From Microvelia longipes (lineage: Eukaryota; Arthropoda; Insecta; Hemiptera; Veliidae), in contig JACMZG010001863.1 in assembly GCA_018340805.1 (NCBI GenBank), positions 23,974,145 to 24,038,144 on the forward strand: 64,000 bases of DNA. Direction: 5' to 3'. Shown here one piece after another: positions 49,136 through 61,304 of this stretch (within the stretch, counting starts at the first letter, position 1; each line of letters begins with the position of its first letter). The position numbers and the translations under genes are program-made. A model generated the notes under the pieces. That model saw only the letters and a list, made by a program, of their open reading frames with translations, had not been told where the DNA came from and made no database searches.

Positions 49136-49226
49136 CATGTCCAATAGACCCGTTAAGTTTAATTTTCATGTCCAATAGACCCGTTAAGTTTAATTTTCAT
49201 GTTCAATAGACCCGTTAAGTTTAATT
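49136..49226 (+). repeat. Three tandem 31-bp units
   Basis: Starts at 49136, 49167 and 49198, each containing CAATAGACCCGTTAAG and a TTTAATT tail, nearly identical to one another. Confidence 0.9.
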
Positions 49227-50187
49227 AAATGCTTTAAATTTCAGGTTGCTATATAAATATATAGATAAATATCTAGTTAGGGAAAAATTCTGGCATTACT
49301 TCAGCATTATTATATGATAGACAAATGTTAAATAATTCTAAACTGCGTTAGAGTTCCATATATTTGAGATAGTTTTTTATTCCACGTTTCAAGAACATAA
49401 CTATTTTATCCGCAAGATATTTTTTCCAAACTATATTTTTGAAACATGTACAGGTTTTCGTATTTCATTATTAAAGCTTTAAACTCTACTGTAAACATCA
49501 ATGTATAAATATGTTTGAAGCTAGAACAAGATTATGTTATATAGTATACAGTTAATATTTTACAAACCTTTGTTCTAGCTTTAAATTTAGAAACCAGAGT
49601 GTAAATTAGTAACATCAAGCAAGTTAACCTTACGTATATAATGGAAAACAAAACACTTGTAGAAAAAAAATAAAATTCAATAACTTCAATTAACATTCTT
49701 ATTAAAATGTGTTATAAGAAGGTAAAGATATGCAATAACACCACAGAAATCTAAATCCCAAAATAAATGTCTAAGAATATACATAAGAGTAACAGGAGCA
49801 CTTACACACAAACATACTCAACTGAAGCACAAAAGGTATGAAGAACTCAACCCCCTACTAAAGTTCACATCCTCAAAAAGATAAACTCTGACGATCGAAC
49901 ATTAGAAGAGAACGTTTACTCGTTTTACGTTTTACGTTTACTTAGAACGTTTACTCGTATGGAGAATCCATTAAGCCCATATTCGTGAGGTTGACTCGAT
50001 GGATCAGACTAGTTTTCTAGTGCCAACATAATTTTATTTTACAAAGGAAAATATCTCACCAATGGTTATTTTATATTTTAAGTTTTTAATAAATTTGGAA
50101 AATCGGAGATTTGACAGAGTTCTAATTATGAAAAATTGTTTAAGACCTAACATTAAAATATTACCTCATTGATTCTTGTGTTTTCAG

Positions 50188-50362
50188 TAATGAAATTGGA
50201 AGTAATTCGTCAAGCAGACAGAGTTCCTGGGCGTCAAGCTGTCCCAGCATAAATTCGCCCTACAAAGTCGTCATGCTAGGAACGGCAGCAGTAGGGAAAT
50301 CTTCCCTCATATCACAGTTCATTGACATCTGAATATTAATACAGCATATGACACGTTAATTG
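50188..50362 (+). CDS. Rgk: RGK GTPase, P-loop exon (contains indels)
   Basis: TTTTCAG acceptor at 50187 and a strong GTGAGA donor at 50363. The frame reads NEIGSNSSSRQSSWASSCPS, then YKVVMLGTAAVGKSSLISQF, where GTAAVGKS is the G1/P-loop of a Ras-like GTPase that binds the nucleotide phosphates. After SQF the frame runs into a stop (IDI*). The same bases in the other frames spell MTSEY...(T)YDTLI, the expected switch-I region, so at least two single-base errors or mutations sit at about 50324-50348. The exon ends in phase 1 and joins the next exon cleanly. Confidence 0.85.
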
Positions 50363-53300
50363 GTGAGATTTGGGTTTATGATTATCGCAAAGCAAACGCT
50401 TATTTTTTACCCTATATATTTTTAAATCTTAGTTTAAAAAGTAGTGCTAGATATGAGTGCTTTGCATTAATATTTTTTGGTTATTTTTTAAAGATATTTA
50501 AAACTATTGTAACAGAAAAAAGTTTTTTCTAATATTTTAAATGTGAAACTATGATAGTTAATATTATAAGCAATATACTTCATACGATAAAAATCAAGAA
50601 ATTGAAATTTATATAGATCGATAATGCTCAAAATTAATGTAGATTGGTGAATTAGTTAAGTAAAATCATATTAGATCTAGAGCAGACAATCATTAACAAT
50701 AAAATATCAGAACAAATAATACCAATGGGTTATAACTAAACTAGAAAAAACTAATAGCATGTAAGGCTGATCTTACATGTATTGGAATCAAAAAATTTTG
50801 AATTAATATTGGATACCACATCATTCATTGAAATGAGAGCCAAATATTTTAATTAATTAGCCATCTATTCCTGTTATTGTGTTTCATATTCTGTTTTAGC
50901 TTAAAAAAGATGAAGCACATCGAGCATGAATACAAATATTTTTTTAATGTGTAGTAAAATGCAAATACTAAATTGTATACCTTTATTTGAAGAAATGTTA
51001 TGTGAATAGAACATATCTTTTATGAGGTCATAAAAACAAATTGATAGTTTGAACGTAAAATCAGGCCCCACGACTAAGCAAGGGAGGGAACAAATGAAGG
51101 TGTCGACCCCCCCTCTACTTTGAAAAAATTTATGGCACCTACTGGTGATGTAGTATTGAGCACAGACGGAGTCCCGTAAAAGGTGCAAACATTGCCCCTT
51201 CTATATCATTCCCTCCCTCCCTCTACAAAACTGGCTAGCTCCGAGCCTAGCTTAGCCAGGCTAACTACCTGTTGTGATCGACTGTGATTCTTAGAACCCG
51301 ATAAAAAGGGGAGTGTAACAAAACAATATGTAAGTTTAATTTAATCTACTAATATCCAATGCTTCCCACTCCTTTTTAGGAGGTAAGAAAGCACAAAAAT
51401 GAAATAAAGAGGTTGGTCAAAGATATGTAGAAATTAGTTATATTCTAACTATCAAAATGGTAAAATAGATAATGTTACTATTTAAAAATAAGGCATTAGA
51501 TCTTAAAACATAGCATACAAACGAAATTTTAAACAAAGCTGTGGTAAGTGGTGTGTTCTTCCTTGTAGTTTTGAGAAATAACACCGAGATAGATACCAAT
51601 TATAAAAAAAAAAATAATAAGAGTAGAAGGACAAATCTCACTTAGTAATCAATCACTCTAAATAATTTTTATTACACAATATATTTGGGCCCTTAATACA
51701 AGTAGTAAACAATCATGATGAATATTTTCGGTGCAACGAAAAGGAATTATGTAATTAGGAGGTATCTAGCCACAATTTTTGAAAATTGATGGAAACATAA
51801 AATTATGGAAATTAAATAGACCGGGGTATGAGGAACAGTGATCCACTCCACCTCCTCATACATGGATTGATCATGATCCATCGAGTCTAACACTAAACAC
51901 TAGCTAGTAGAAATTATTCTCTCTGACCTGACCAATCTTATCAAATGGTATGGAACCCTTATATATCCGCATAGAAATGACGGCATGCTTTTATGATCAC
52001 TAGACAATTGCATTGCTTACGCAAATAAGAAGCATATAAAACAAATTTGCTATAAAGACTGTGTATAACAACCAAATAGTCCAGGTGAACTAACAAGCAC
52101 CCCTTAGGGCAGTTAAAGCCGGTCCACGACACCTTTTCGCGATTCAAAGAAAAAGTGTTAGATTAGTCACTTTCAATGAGATCAAACTCGCATTAAAAGT
52201 TATTTGCATTTTAATTTAAATTTATTCTTAATTAGAAGAGTTCATGTTATTTATGATATAAAATAATAATGTTTTATAAATAAATCGATAAATTATTAAT
52301 AAATAAAATTCATTGAATCATTTAAAAATAGATAAAATATCTTCTTTTAATTAGAAATAAGCCCCACCCTACTGTTATCAATGCAATTAACAAACAGTGG
52401 TGTGTTCAGGTCAAGTTTGATTTGCGAATAGGAAAAACTGCTGAGTCAGAACACTGACCTAACAGCAAACTTCTTATTTTACATACTTTAAAATGGAAGT
52501 ACCGACGTAACTTGTAACTTTCCTTTGTAACAGTAACGTAAGGTAATAACCTTACGTTTAGAAACACAACAACCTTAAATTATAGAACACAATCAATGGC
52601 AGGTATTTAAAAATGATCAGGCGCAACTTCCTTGCATAATTGTAACTTTGTTGGGAAAAAACCTAGTCATCAGTCGAATTTTGAGTTCGACAGGCGACAA
52701 TTAAGTTAAGTGTTACGAAGGTTAAGTGTTCCTGATGATGATGATGAGCGACTCATAATTATGGTTAAAACTCCATAATCTGTAATCTAATAAGTTAATC
52801 ATTTAACTGAACACACCACCTAACCTCGCCAAAATTTGCATTTTTACAAACAAAAACAGCGGAACAAATAATTAAATAAAACTTACCTGAGCTATCTGAG
52901 CTGTTTTTCTAAGTTTTCCAATCACTGGATCGTCGTATTCACAAGTCCAACAAAATATTAGCAATAATAATTAAACTGGATAAAGAATATTAATATAAAA
53001 CCAAAAATATTTTGCCGCGACTCATAATATAAAAATGCGATTAGTAAGTATAAAAGTTAGCATTACAAAACGCTGCAATCTTAAATTTACAGGACACATA
53101 AAACTAATACTAGGCTGAACTCTTCTGCGTTCAAAATGAATTTAAGCTTGAAATCAAACAAAAATACGTGTTTTTAAAAGTAAAATGATTAAACAAAAAT
53201 TATCAGGGTGACCACATCGAGATAAAAAAAACTAAATAAAGATTATTGAAAAATAACAATTTCATTTGCGCTTTTTTATTAAGGAAATAAAAAAAAACTA

Positions 53301-53600
53301 AAATTGTTTTGTCCGCATTGTTAAAATAATTATTATTATGTTAGTTAAAGGAACCCTTTTGAACAGTTCTTGAATTTTGGTTTTTTAGCTTGTTATCTGT
53401 ATTTTCTAAATTTTAGTGCAACACATCTATTCAACACATAATAAAACATTTACTTCCGCTATTATTATATTACGATTATTATATTCATAATAAAAACAGA
53501 AAAAAATTACAGTGTTTTTTATAATAAATAGAACATATATAAAACAAAGCAAAACACAATGTGCGAAAAGCCGACAAAAATTGATTCATTCGTAAACTTT
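50363..53600 (+). other. RGK intron (first part)
   Basis: AT-rich, no exon seen. About 52397-52820 may be a small inverted-terminal element: GTGGTGTGTTCAG at 52398 and its exact complement CTGAACACACCAC at 52807. No frame of note between them. Confidence 0.4.
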
Positions 53601-53604
53601 CTTG

Positions 53605-53945
53605 GAGAAGGTTATATTCATAGAAATATATTACTAGAGAAGGCATAGCCTATCTCAATACATTAAGAGGCCTGAATCATCATTTTGGGGGTCTATGTAA
53701 CCTCATGGAATCCTTCCCCAAGAGTGAGTTAAGTTTATAATAAATTAATTATTTTCGGCTTCATGCACATACATGATTTGTGTTTTAAACATCCAGCTCT
53801 ATAATTTTGTTCTGTTTATTTGATTATATTGACAGTCGAAGGTGGTGAGGTTACTTTTTCGATGTTTCAAAATTCAATAGGGTCTCTCTAGTAATATATT
53901 TCTATCGTTATAACGATGTTTCAAGCCTCCCAACCTATTCAGATT
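53605..53945. mobile_element. MITE-like element in RGK intron
   Basis: TAGAAATATATTACTAGAGA at 53621-53640 recurs as its exact complement at 53885-53904. Flanking sequence (GGTTATATTCA on the left, complement of GTTATAACGA on the right) and an inner GTAACCTCA pair extend the symmetry. No coding capacity. Outer ends and target duplication are not resolved. Confidence 0.5.
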
Positions 53946-54579
53946 GAGTTAAATAATATGTCTCTATAAAGAGAATAAACCGAGGACCTACTTATATGTT
54001 TTTTGGTGTAATTAAATAATAATTGTCAATTTTATTTATGTTATTGCATGAGACTATTTGCATTTTAAACTCTAGTTTATGTTAGTTAATTTAAATGTTT
54101 GTATGAATGAGTGAAGAAACTCTTTATATAATGCATAGTTAGAACTAATTGATATTTATAGTGTATATTGAATTTATTAGAAACTTAAGCAAACCTTTAC
54201 GACTATAGATGCACCTACTCTATGAGTTATAGAGGAGGGGGCAAAAGGAGGCATTGCTTCAAGTAAGGCCTCGTAAAGAGTTTTCTTAAATTCTTAGTAT
54301 AAGTGCTTTATATTAATGTCTTATTAACATATAAAACCTCGTTACTACACACCTCGGTTAACATTTTTCCTTTCCTTTTATTGCAGAATATTTTACAATA
54401 ACAAATTATTAAATGTTGACCTTATTATGCCTTTTTTGACATACTAATCCCCAATTAATTTTATTTGTTGCATTTGTTCCAACTTCATTCATTGCTTTTG
54501 TTCCAACTTCATTCATTGCTTATATATCACGGCGGGGAATACATTGTCAATAAATACAATAAATAATCTTGGCACAGTA

Positions 54580-54690
54580 GTCCTAATGCTGGGCGAATTT
54601 CCTGTTGGAATGCGTGTTCCGTGCTTTAACAATCTATTTTTTGCATAAGGTTCCGGTTAATGCTTGTCAAGGGAAATGCGCATAAATCCT
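54580..54690 (+). repeat. Fragment related to the 6.1-kb palindromic MITE
   Basis: GAATTTCC, GGAATGCG, TTCCGTGCTTTAACAAT, GGTTCCGGTTAATGCTTG and GGGAAATGCGC follow the block order of one arm of 6076-6502. An (AT)n tract follows at about 54765-54800. Confidence 0.5.
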
Positions 54691-54765
54691 GTTTGGTTTA
54701 TACAAAAGCTCCAAAAAGAGATTTATATTAAATATAATAAATATATAATATATTATTATACATAT

Positions 54766-54801
<36 letters not shown>

Positions 54802-55279
54802 ATTATAGAGCACTAATAATCCATACTAATCTCTATACTTAATAATATCCCCATTCAGAAGGAGTTAAAGCTATCATATGAATATTTTCTATGATAAACA
54901 CGACCCAAACCCTAAACTCTCCTTCCTCGTCTTTTTTCTCACATTCAACTTATGAGAGTTCATTTTAGAGATGAATTGTTTTCAGTTTGAAGAATAAAGT
55001 ATTAACCATCCAAAATATAAAGGGTACCTAGCCATGGGCAACCAGGGCAGCCCCAGCCTACTGCACTAACCATATATTCCTTGTCGGATTTGAAGAGTTT
55101 CCTTCCTTGAATCAAACCCCTAAACACCCCCACATTCTAATGGCGCCTCGATTTTATCGACCCGAAAATTAAAAATAATTTTTTTCTTATGGCCTCAACG
55201 AGTCTCCCGAGGCCCTAGAAGACTTTCTTAATTAAAACCAATTCTTTTTCCGCTGCCCTCCGTTTCACATCAGAATAAT

Positions 55280-56240
55280 TCCCATCCATGTTACTTTCCT
55301 TGATAAGTGGATGTCTATCTCCAGGGTGCAAACTGGAGACGGCAGTCCATAAATCAAACCCACTAAACCCTCCGACAGTATTATACTTATTCCAAAGCTG
55401 TCATCCTCAAATCCCAGAAAAAATTATCAAATTCCTTTTTCACTTAGGACATCAAGACGAGCACCGAAATCTGCTCCAATGAAGCCTTCCTTGAAACAGA
55501 ATAAATATAGTTAATCTATAAAAACCGCTACTTCTGTCCAGTGGCTATATCACCCCAACAAAATCGTGAAAACTCTCTAAATATGAAGCCTCCTTTCAAC
55601 CTCTGACCCTGTCCGACCTCTCTACTAAGCCCTCTTCACTTTTTTCTTTCACAAACCTCTATCCTGGTCCTCATATAATTATAATAAAAAATCCTAAAGA
55701 ATGTTTTGACATACTAACTTTCCTCTAATCCGTCTACTTCCCAACTCCATTTCCAAACTCCGTACACTTTAAGCTTTTAGAACCCCCCTAACCTTCGACA
55801 AACTTTATGGTTCATACTCAAACTGCCTTTCCCTTATACGAACCCAATTCCCGTGGATCTACATCCTTGTAATAGAAACGCTGCCTTAAGACCTGTCCTA
55901 AATTTTAGATCCTTCACCATAACAATTCACAAGTCCTTCCACTAATACTTCTACCGTATAATTCCTCTCCTAACAACCTGCACCTCCAGCAACATTGGTA
56001 TATATTACATTGCCTTTGAGTGCAAAAGCAATTGTGATTGTTAGTTTTACGTAGGGGAAACGTCTACTCCTAATTCAACCTCGTTTAAAACAACCACAGA
56101 CAATCGGTGCCGTGACCAAAGGAGTGAGATTTACCAAAGTTTGCAGAAGTGACACGCAAGACCCCAGCCAATCCATCCTATCATTTCAATGACCTAATTT
56201 AAAGACCCAAATCCCCCAGAAAACTCCCCTCATGAACACC
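55280..56240 (+). pseudogene. Decayed Penelope-like element (RT end and GIY-YIG remnants)
   Basis: 55288-55482 reads CKLETAVHKSNPLNPPTVLY and LFQSCHPQIPEKIIKF, close in pattern to the conserved YxFQSCHP...IP segment of Penelope-type RTs. Further down, about 56000-56090 reads IYYIAFECKSNCDC, a stop, then FYVGETSTPNSTSF, resembling the IY...C..C...YVGET core of GIY-YIG nucleases of a second Penelope type with cysteine pairs. Stops and frame changes throughout mark it as dead. Its C-rich, T-poor plus strand stands out from the intron around it. It is more diverged than the 9.7-11.0 kb element and not the same family. Confidence 0.55.
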
Positions 56241-56559
56241 TATCACCCACTCGAGACGAAATCATGGGAACTCGCTACCAACTATATCCCTGAGATCCCG
56301 ACATCCCCTGAGCATTATTAAACAATAATCTTGTTTATTAAGTTTGTATCTTTTATTGCTCTTCATTGAGATAATTTTTATTTATTCTATTTTATCACAC
56401 TTCTTAAATCATTTTATTTATTATTTTTGACTATATAGTTTCTAAGGTAATAAATGTATTTTATAATATACAGCGTGATATGTTTTGCACTTGTGTGATA
56501 TGATGAATATTTTGAGTATCACTTCGAGCGTTTGGGCACTTAATACGTTTATGTATAAT

Positions 56560-56900
56560 ACCGTTCTATCATTTTTACATCACACATCATAACTACATAA
56601 AACATATTATTAAAATTAACACCGTAATTATAATAAAAAAAAAAATCATTATAAAACAAAAAAAAAGCTAAAAATATATAAAAAATAAAATAAATTAAAA
56701 AAAATAAAAAATAATAAAAAACAAAATAGAAAAAATAAAAAAACATAAAAAATACAAAATTATATAATTAAAAAAAGAATAAAAAATAATACAAATTAAC
56801 AAATAAAATTAAAAATAAAATATACCTCATATATAATAAAACAAATACCAACAAAAATAAATAAATATAATATAATAAAATAATAACCAATAAATACCCC
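56560..56900 (+). repeat. A-rich low-complexity tract
   Basis: Long AAAATAAA-type sequence with almost no G. It gives a spurious phenylalanine/tyrosine-rich minus-strand frame. It may be the degenerate tail region of the preceding element. Confidence 0.7.
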
Positions 56901-57606
56901 TCCCTTTGTATTCCCACTCTACCTGCCCCACCGATGCAACACTTCCTTTCCCTTATTAATTTCCTTCCCCTCTACCTTCCAGTCCCCTCTCTGTCAGACG
57001 AAAGAACATAGATTACGAAACCGTTACAATTTAATGTAAGTATTTTCTTAGTTGTACTATTTAAAATTACTGTAAAATATTATAAGTGAGTATAAATATA
57101 TATAATATATATTAATAGAAGCTTAGTAGCCATTATAGGTGATGTTGATGAATATAAACATTTGTTTTATAAAAAAACAAATATCTCATTAAAAAAATAT
57201 TTGGAAACTCCTGTTAAAATCTGAATGAGAATTTTTGGCTGGAGGGGAATCATAGATTAGATTGAGACCCATACATTTAAAAGTCTATAGATATATAGAA
57301 AAAAGTTAGTAAAGTTAATGATGTATTCCAACTACACACATTTTAGGGCAATGAACTGTTTGAGGAAATAGTTTTTACTGGAAACTTTTGTTCCATTTTT
57401 TGGAGTGAATTTTCCAATTGAGTCTTAAAAAGTTAGAAATTGTAGGTACTAAATTATCCCAGAAACTCAAAATTACAGACAATAAAAAAGTCCTTTAAAA
57501 CATAAAGCAACATCCTTAGCAACAAAACTATATTCTATTTCTCAACACAAAAATCAGACTTGCTAGGGTAAGAAATGTAATGTAACCATTTCTTTTCTTT
57601 TAACAG

Positions 57607-57698
57607 ACGATGAATATGGAGAAAAATCCGTTTCAGTATTATTGGATGGAGAAGAATCAGAGCTTGTTTTTATCGATCATCCTTGTCAAGAAATGTCG
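57607..57698 (+). CDS. Rgk: RGK GTPase, G3-region exon
   Basis: TTTTAACAG acceptor and GTAAGG donor, 92 bp, joining in phase with the previous exon. It reads DDEYGEKSVSVLLDGEESEL then VFIDHPCQEMS. In Ras-type GTPases this position carries DxxGQ; here it is DHPCQEM, the departure expected for RGK proteins, which lack the canonical G3 motif and hydrolyse GTP poorly or in an atypical way. Confidence 0.88.
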
Positions 57699-59019
57699 GT
57701 AAGGTTTAATAAAAACTTTTCCTATTTTTTCTTTTTTAAATCTAGTTTAAGATTAATTTTTTTTATTAACCTAACTTAATAAAAAAACCTAAGCTTCTTT
57801 CTAAAAAGTTGAGTAGACTTTTTATAATAACTTTCAAATGCTTTCTCGGATCTAAATGAAACTTGGTACAACTTGTATAATGTCCCGAACTCTATTGCTT
57901 AATAAATATATGAGACTTCAATAACCCATAATAAACCCACTACATGACCACTAATGACCCACTACATATTTAAAAAAATCAAATATTTTCAAAAAGAATT
58001 TAGTTCCGGCTGAAATTTTTTAAACATGTACTACTTTGTATGGTTAAAAAAATTATGAAATTACATCTTATTATTAGTATTAGCTCCGGTTAAATAAAAT
58101 TATATAAACAAAACGTTTGACTAATACATTTGACAATTTGCTTATATCGTGGCAGTATGCCAAAAACTAGTAATATGGCAAACTAATATAGGACAACGAC
58201 CATGTGGCCACAGGGATGCGTTGAGAGCCGCTTGGTGGCCCTTCACACCTCAGTCGTGGAGAGGCAAAGAAGCTGAAGGATTCTTGTTTTAATTACAATA
58301 AATTGAAAGAAATTTAAATATTAGATGTATTTGGTTAACATAAATTTAGTTGTTGTAAGAGAATTTAGACGCTAAAACATCTGAGCTAATTAGACAAGAA
58401 AAAGTTTTAAATTATTTAACATACTTGGAAATAAACCTTATTAAAAATCTGTTTTAAGTCAACAACCCCAGTGAGGATCTAACTTGTAATCTTTAAGTTA
58501 AATGCTGAAAGCGCTATCGACTGAGCTAAAGAGTGCCTGATGAACAAGCACTCTAATGAGCTAAAGAGGAATGCAGAGCGAGAGTTAAATAGTTGTTAAG
58601 ACAACCAAACCTATTTTACTCCCACTAGTTACTTTTCTACCAGTAGATTCAGACTCGGAATTAAATGTCACGTTTCTCCGTAAAAGTTGTAAAAGATATT
58701 TTAATTATGGATGATTTCATTGATGGCATGTTTAAGTTTTTTTTTTTGTTTTTTTTTTATGTTTAAGTTTAAATACTTCTATAAATAAATCAAATTGGCT
58801 TTAAAAATTTAAAGGCAGCAACAATAATTTTTCCTGGTCTAATTTGATGGCATTGCCATAATAGATGAGACCTTAAGGCTGTACTAACCTTAAGGTAGAA
58901 TTTCTATTAGAGTGAGGGGGACTTCAATCAGCCACTAGATCTTAGGGGGAGATTGAGCTTTTCCATACGCATTTCGCATAAGAAATATTTAAGTGAATTT
59001 CCATTATTTTCTGTTACAG
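57699..59019 (+). other. RGK intron
   Basis: About 57815-57960 resembles part of the dispersed repeats at 29.99 and 35.68 kb (ATAACTTTCAAA.GCTTTCTCG, AAATGAAACTTGG). A tRNA-like pseudogene lies at about 58460-58536 on the minus strand. No exon seen. Confidence 0.5.
58460..58536 (-). pseudogene. tRNA-like pseudogene (Lys-type)
   Basis: On the minus strand TTTAGCTCAGTCGATAGCGC is a clear tRNA D-arm with A-box, followed by a TTT-containing anticodon-loop-like segment and GTTAGATCC as a degenerate B-box. No acceptor stem can be formed and the anticodon stem mispairs, so it is a tRNA-derived relic and not a gene. Confidence 0.5.
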
Positions 59020-59218
59020 CCGATGTCATGTTTAAGCACTTATAAAACTGGTCCACATGCGTTCTGCATAGTATACTCAACTGCGGACAGAGACTCATTC
59101 AAAGTTGCAGAAGAATGTTTACAACATCTTTGGAGAACAGATAACATAAGAAATAAAGCTGTGATTCTTGTTGCCAATAAGACTGATTTAGTAAGATCTA
59201 GAGTTGTCTCTAATCAAG
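59020..59218 (+). CDS. Rgk: RGK GTPase, exon with G4 (NKTD) motif
   Basis: CTGTTACAG acceptor, GTAAAA donor, phase 0 in and phase 1 out. It reads CLSTYKTGPHAFCIVYSTAD, then SFKVAEECLQHLW and AVILVANKTDLVRSRVVS. NKTD is the guanine-specificity (G4) motif, and CIVYS with the Asp/Ser turn is the usual beta-strand before it. The first residues (PMS in place of the expected VE-type) are slightly unusual. Confidence 0.92.
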
Positions 59219-60156
59219 GTAAAATTATCTACCTTAATAACATTACCTAAATTAAAATTTCCCCGCCTGAGTTGACATTATCTGGGTTTTGTCTTTAGTT
59301 CAATTCTCAGTACCTAACATCAAAACCAAGAGTTTATTATTGCTTTGTCATCATTTATTAACACAATGTTAAGTGGCATTTTCCTTCAAATTCATTTTAA
59401 CTAGATATGGGGAAAAGACTTTCCCTGTGGCTTACAAATATTGTCCTTATCAAGCCATTAACTCTGAAAGGACTCTAATACTTGTTATTGGATAATATAA
59501 ACAATGTTTAAAAAAATTTAATTAAACCAATAATTTAAACAAACCATAACATAAGAGAACCATCATAATATAATAACCATCATATAAGAGAATTCATACT
59601 AAAGTTGAATTCTCTAGTTATATTTCTCAGAATATTTAACTTCTATGAAACAATTAGTTAATATCCCCTTGAATTTTGTACATAAAACTGTTTTTTTAGA
59701 AAAAAATAGCAAAATTTTGAAAAAAAATAAAAAAGAATCAGAAATAAATATAATATAATACGACGCACTAACATTTTTTTTTTTGAGAATTCATAAAAGT
59801 AGAGCTTTTCCTTTACAATTTTCAGGAACAGTATTTACTGATTCAAGCTTAGCGGCATATAATTTTGCCTAATAGTTCTTAATTTTCTTGTATAAAAATT
59901 GAATCAACCCTGCATGGAACCAAGAATCTAATCTAATTCAGTAGGTCAAGCTTGTTTTGTAAAACTTTTTACAAAACAAAAAATTGTGGTACAGAAATTA
60001 AAGAACAATATTTTTTTAATTCTGTCTTTGATTGGTGTAGGTAATTTAGTGATTAAGAAAGTGCCATTCTTTTCTTAATCACTTCTTCTTCTTAATTTTT
60101 GTTTTACATTTATTTATTCTTGAGAAACATAGTTCAAGTGTAAATTTTGTTGACAG
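59219..60156 (+). other. RGK intron
   Basis: AT-rich, no features beyond short repeats such as CATAAGAGAA.CATCATA near 59550-59590. Confidence 0.6.
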
Positions 60157-60488
60157 AGGGAAAACTGATGGCGACTGGTTATGACTGTAAATTTATAGAA
60201 ACATCTGTTGGAATAAATCATAATGTGGATGAATTACTGGTTGGAATTTTAACCCAAATAAGACTTAAAGCAGAGAGAGGTAAAACACAAGGCCCTTTGA
60301 TAGTTCAAGAGCCTCAGCCTCCACCACCTAAGAGGCCGAAATCACCCACATCTTGTGGAGCATCAGCAGCCTTTCCCAAACTCAGAGGGACAAGAACATC
60401 AGCGAGTCTTAAAGTTAAAGGGCTCTTAAGTAAGGTATGGTCAAGAGATAGTAAGTCAAAATCTTGTGAAAATCTACATGTCCTTTGA
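60157..60488 (+). CDS. Rgk: RGK GTPase, terminal exon with G5 and C-terminal signature
   Basis: TTGACAG acceptor; phase 1 joins as EGKLMATGYDCKFIETSVGI. ETS is the G5 motif. After VDELLVGILTQIRLKAERGK, the end of the GTPase fold, a proline-rich linker (EPQPPPPKRPKS) leads to a basic tail (LKVKGLLSKVW) and SKSCENLHVL before the stop at 60486-60488. The basic tail plus C-terminal CxxLxVL-type ending, without a prenylation CAAX box, is the hallmark of the Rad/Gem/Kir (RGK) family. In animals these proteins bind the calcium-channel beta subunit and reduce voltage-gated calcium currents at the plasma membrane; the tail mediates membrane and calmodulin binding. Which insect paralogue this is cannot be told here. 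Confidence 0.93.
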
Positions 60489-61049
60489 AATTCAAAGAAC
60501 AGCAGTATAAGTAAGAGGAAATTGTTAAGCCCAAAACCAACAGAGAAAACAAGGAAACAAAAAACTTTCAAAAACAAATGTTCATAAAAAATCATTGAAT
60601 TTTTTGCAGGGTTAAAATTTAGCTTACTCAAAACTTATTTACTGCTAAAAATAAATCATATCACTATAAATAATAAAAAATATTATATCTTTGAAAAATA
60701 CTCATCATTTACTAGTCTTAATATTAGAGCACAAACAAAATATTATGTTTCTCAGCCCACATAAATTCTAAAAATTACAATCATAAGTAAACGTGACAGA
60801 CTGCAAGTGTCAACGCTTCAAGTTATAATATTAATTTGACTAAAAATTAATAATTATTAGCTATAAAATTGAAAGGAAATTCATTATATAGCTCCAAAAC
60901 TGACTATTATAATATATTTTCTCATATACTGCCTTTCTAAATCAAGAAAAAATACAGATGTTATTTCTCTTGAATTGATAATTATGAGTGAAATTTGTTA
61001 AATAGTAAATTAATATATGTAAAAGAACAGGTTAATCTAAAAATACAGC
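60489..61049 (+). other. Probable 3' UTR and downstream of RGK gene
   Basis: No coding. An AATAAA at about 60647 is a possible polyadenylation signal; others follow, so the transcript end is not determined. Confidence 0.4.
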
Positions 61050-61060
61050 AATTCCCTATT

Positions 61061-61293
61061 AATAATAATAATGCCCGTTTAGAACCTTGGGGCTCATCAG
61101 GGATATACCCTACGGGGACAACCTTGGGTGGTAGTGGCAACCATTACGTTCAAAATGTATTATAAAGTTGGCGATAAGTTATCTAAACAATAATTTTATA
61201 TAAACTGAAAACGTAACCTGGGATGCGAACCCCAGACCTCCGTGGTGTCAAAGGTCAGTGTAAAGACTAACGACCTCGGCCATGGAGGCGGTT
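61061..61293 (-). repeat. Intact tRNA-derived SINE with target-site duplication
   Basis: On the minus strand it starts CCGCCTCCATGGCCGAGG, with an A-box-like TGGCCGAGGTCG and B-box GGTTCGCATCC. Its body contains CGCCAACTTTATAAT and GTAGGGTATATCCCTGATG, and it ends GTTCTAAACGGGC followed by an (ATT)n tail. AATTCCCTATT is repeated exactly at 61050-61060 and 61294-61304, so the whole inserted unit is defined. It shares body and 3' end with the SINE at 26049-26244. Confidence 0.9.
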
Positions 61294-61304
61294 AATTCCC
61301 TATT

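Larger units (their letters stand above)
48176..50187 (+). other. RGK intron with a perfect hairpin and 31-bp triplication
   Basis: Roughly 2 kb of AT-rich intron. It holds a perfect 19-bp inverted repeat at 48991-49031 and three tandem 31-bp units at 49136-49226 (listed separately). No additional exon is visible. Confidence 0.55.

Noticed and set aside
58460..58536. Functional tRNA-Lys gene
   Set aside because: D-arm is good, but no acceptor stem forms and the anticodon stem and T-arm are mispaired.
60314..60631. Minus-strand hydrophobic protein
   Set aside because: Antisense shadow of the terminal RGK exon.
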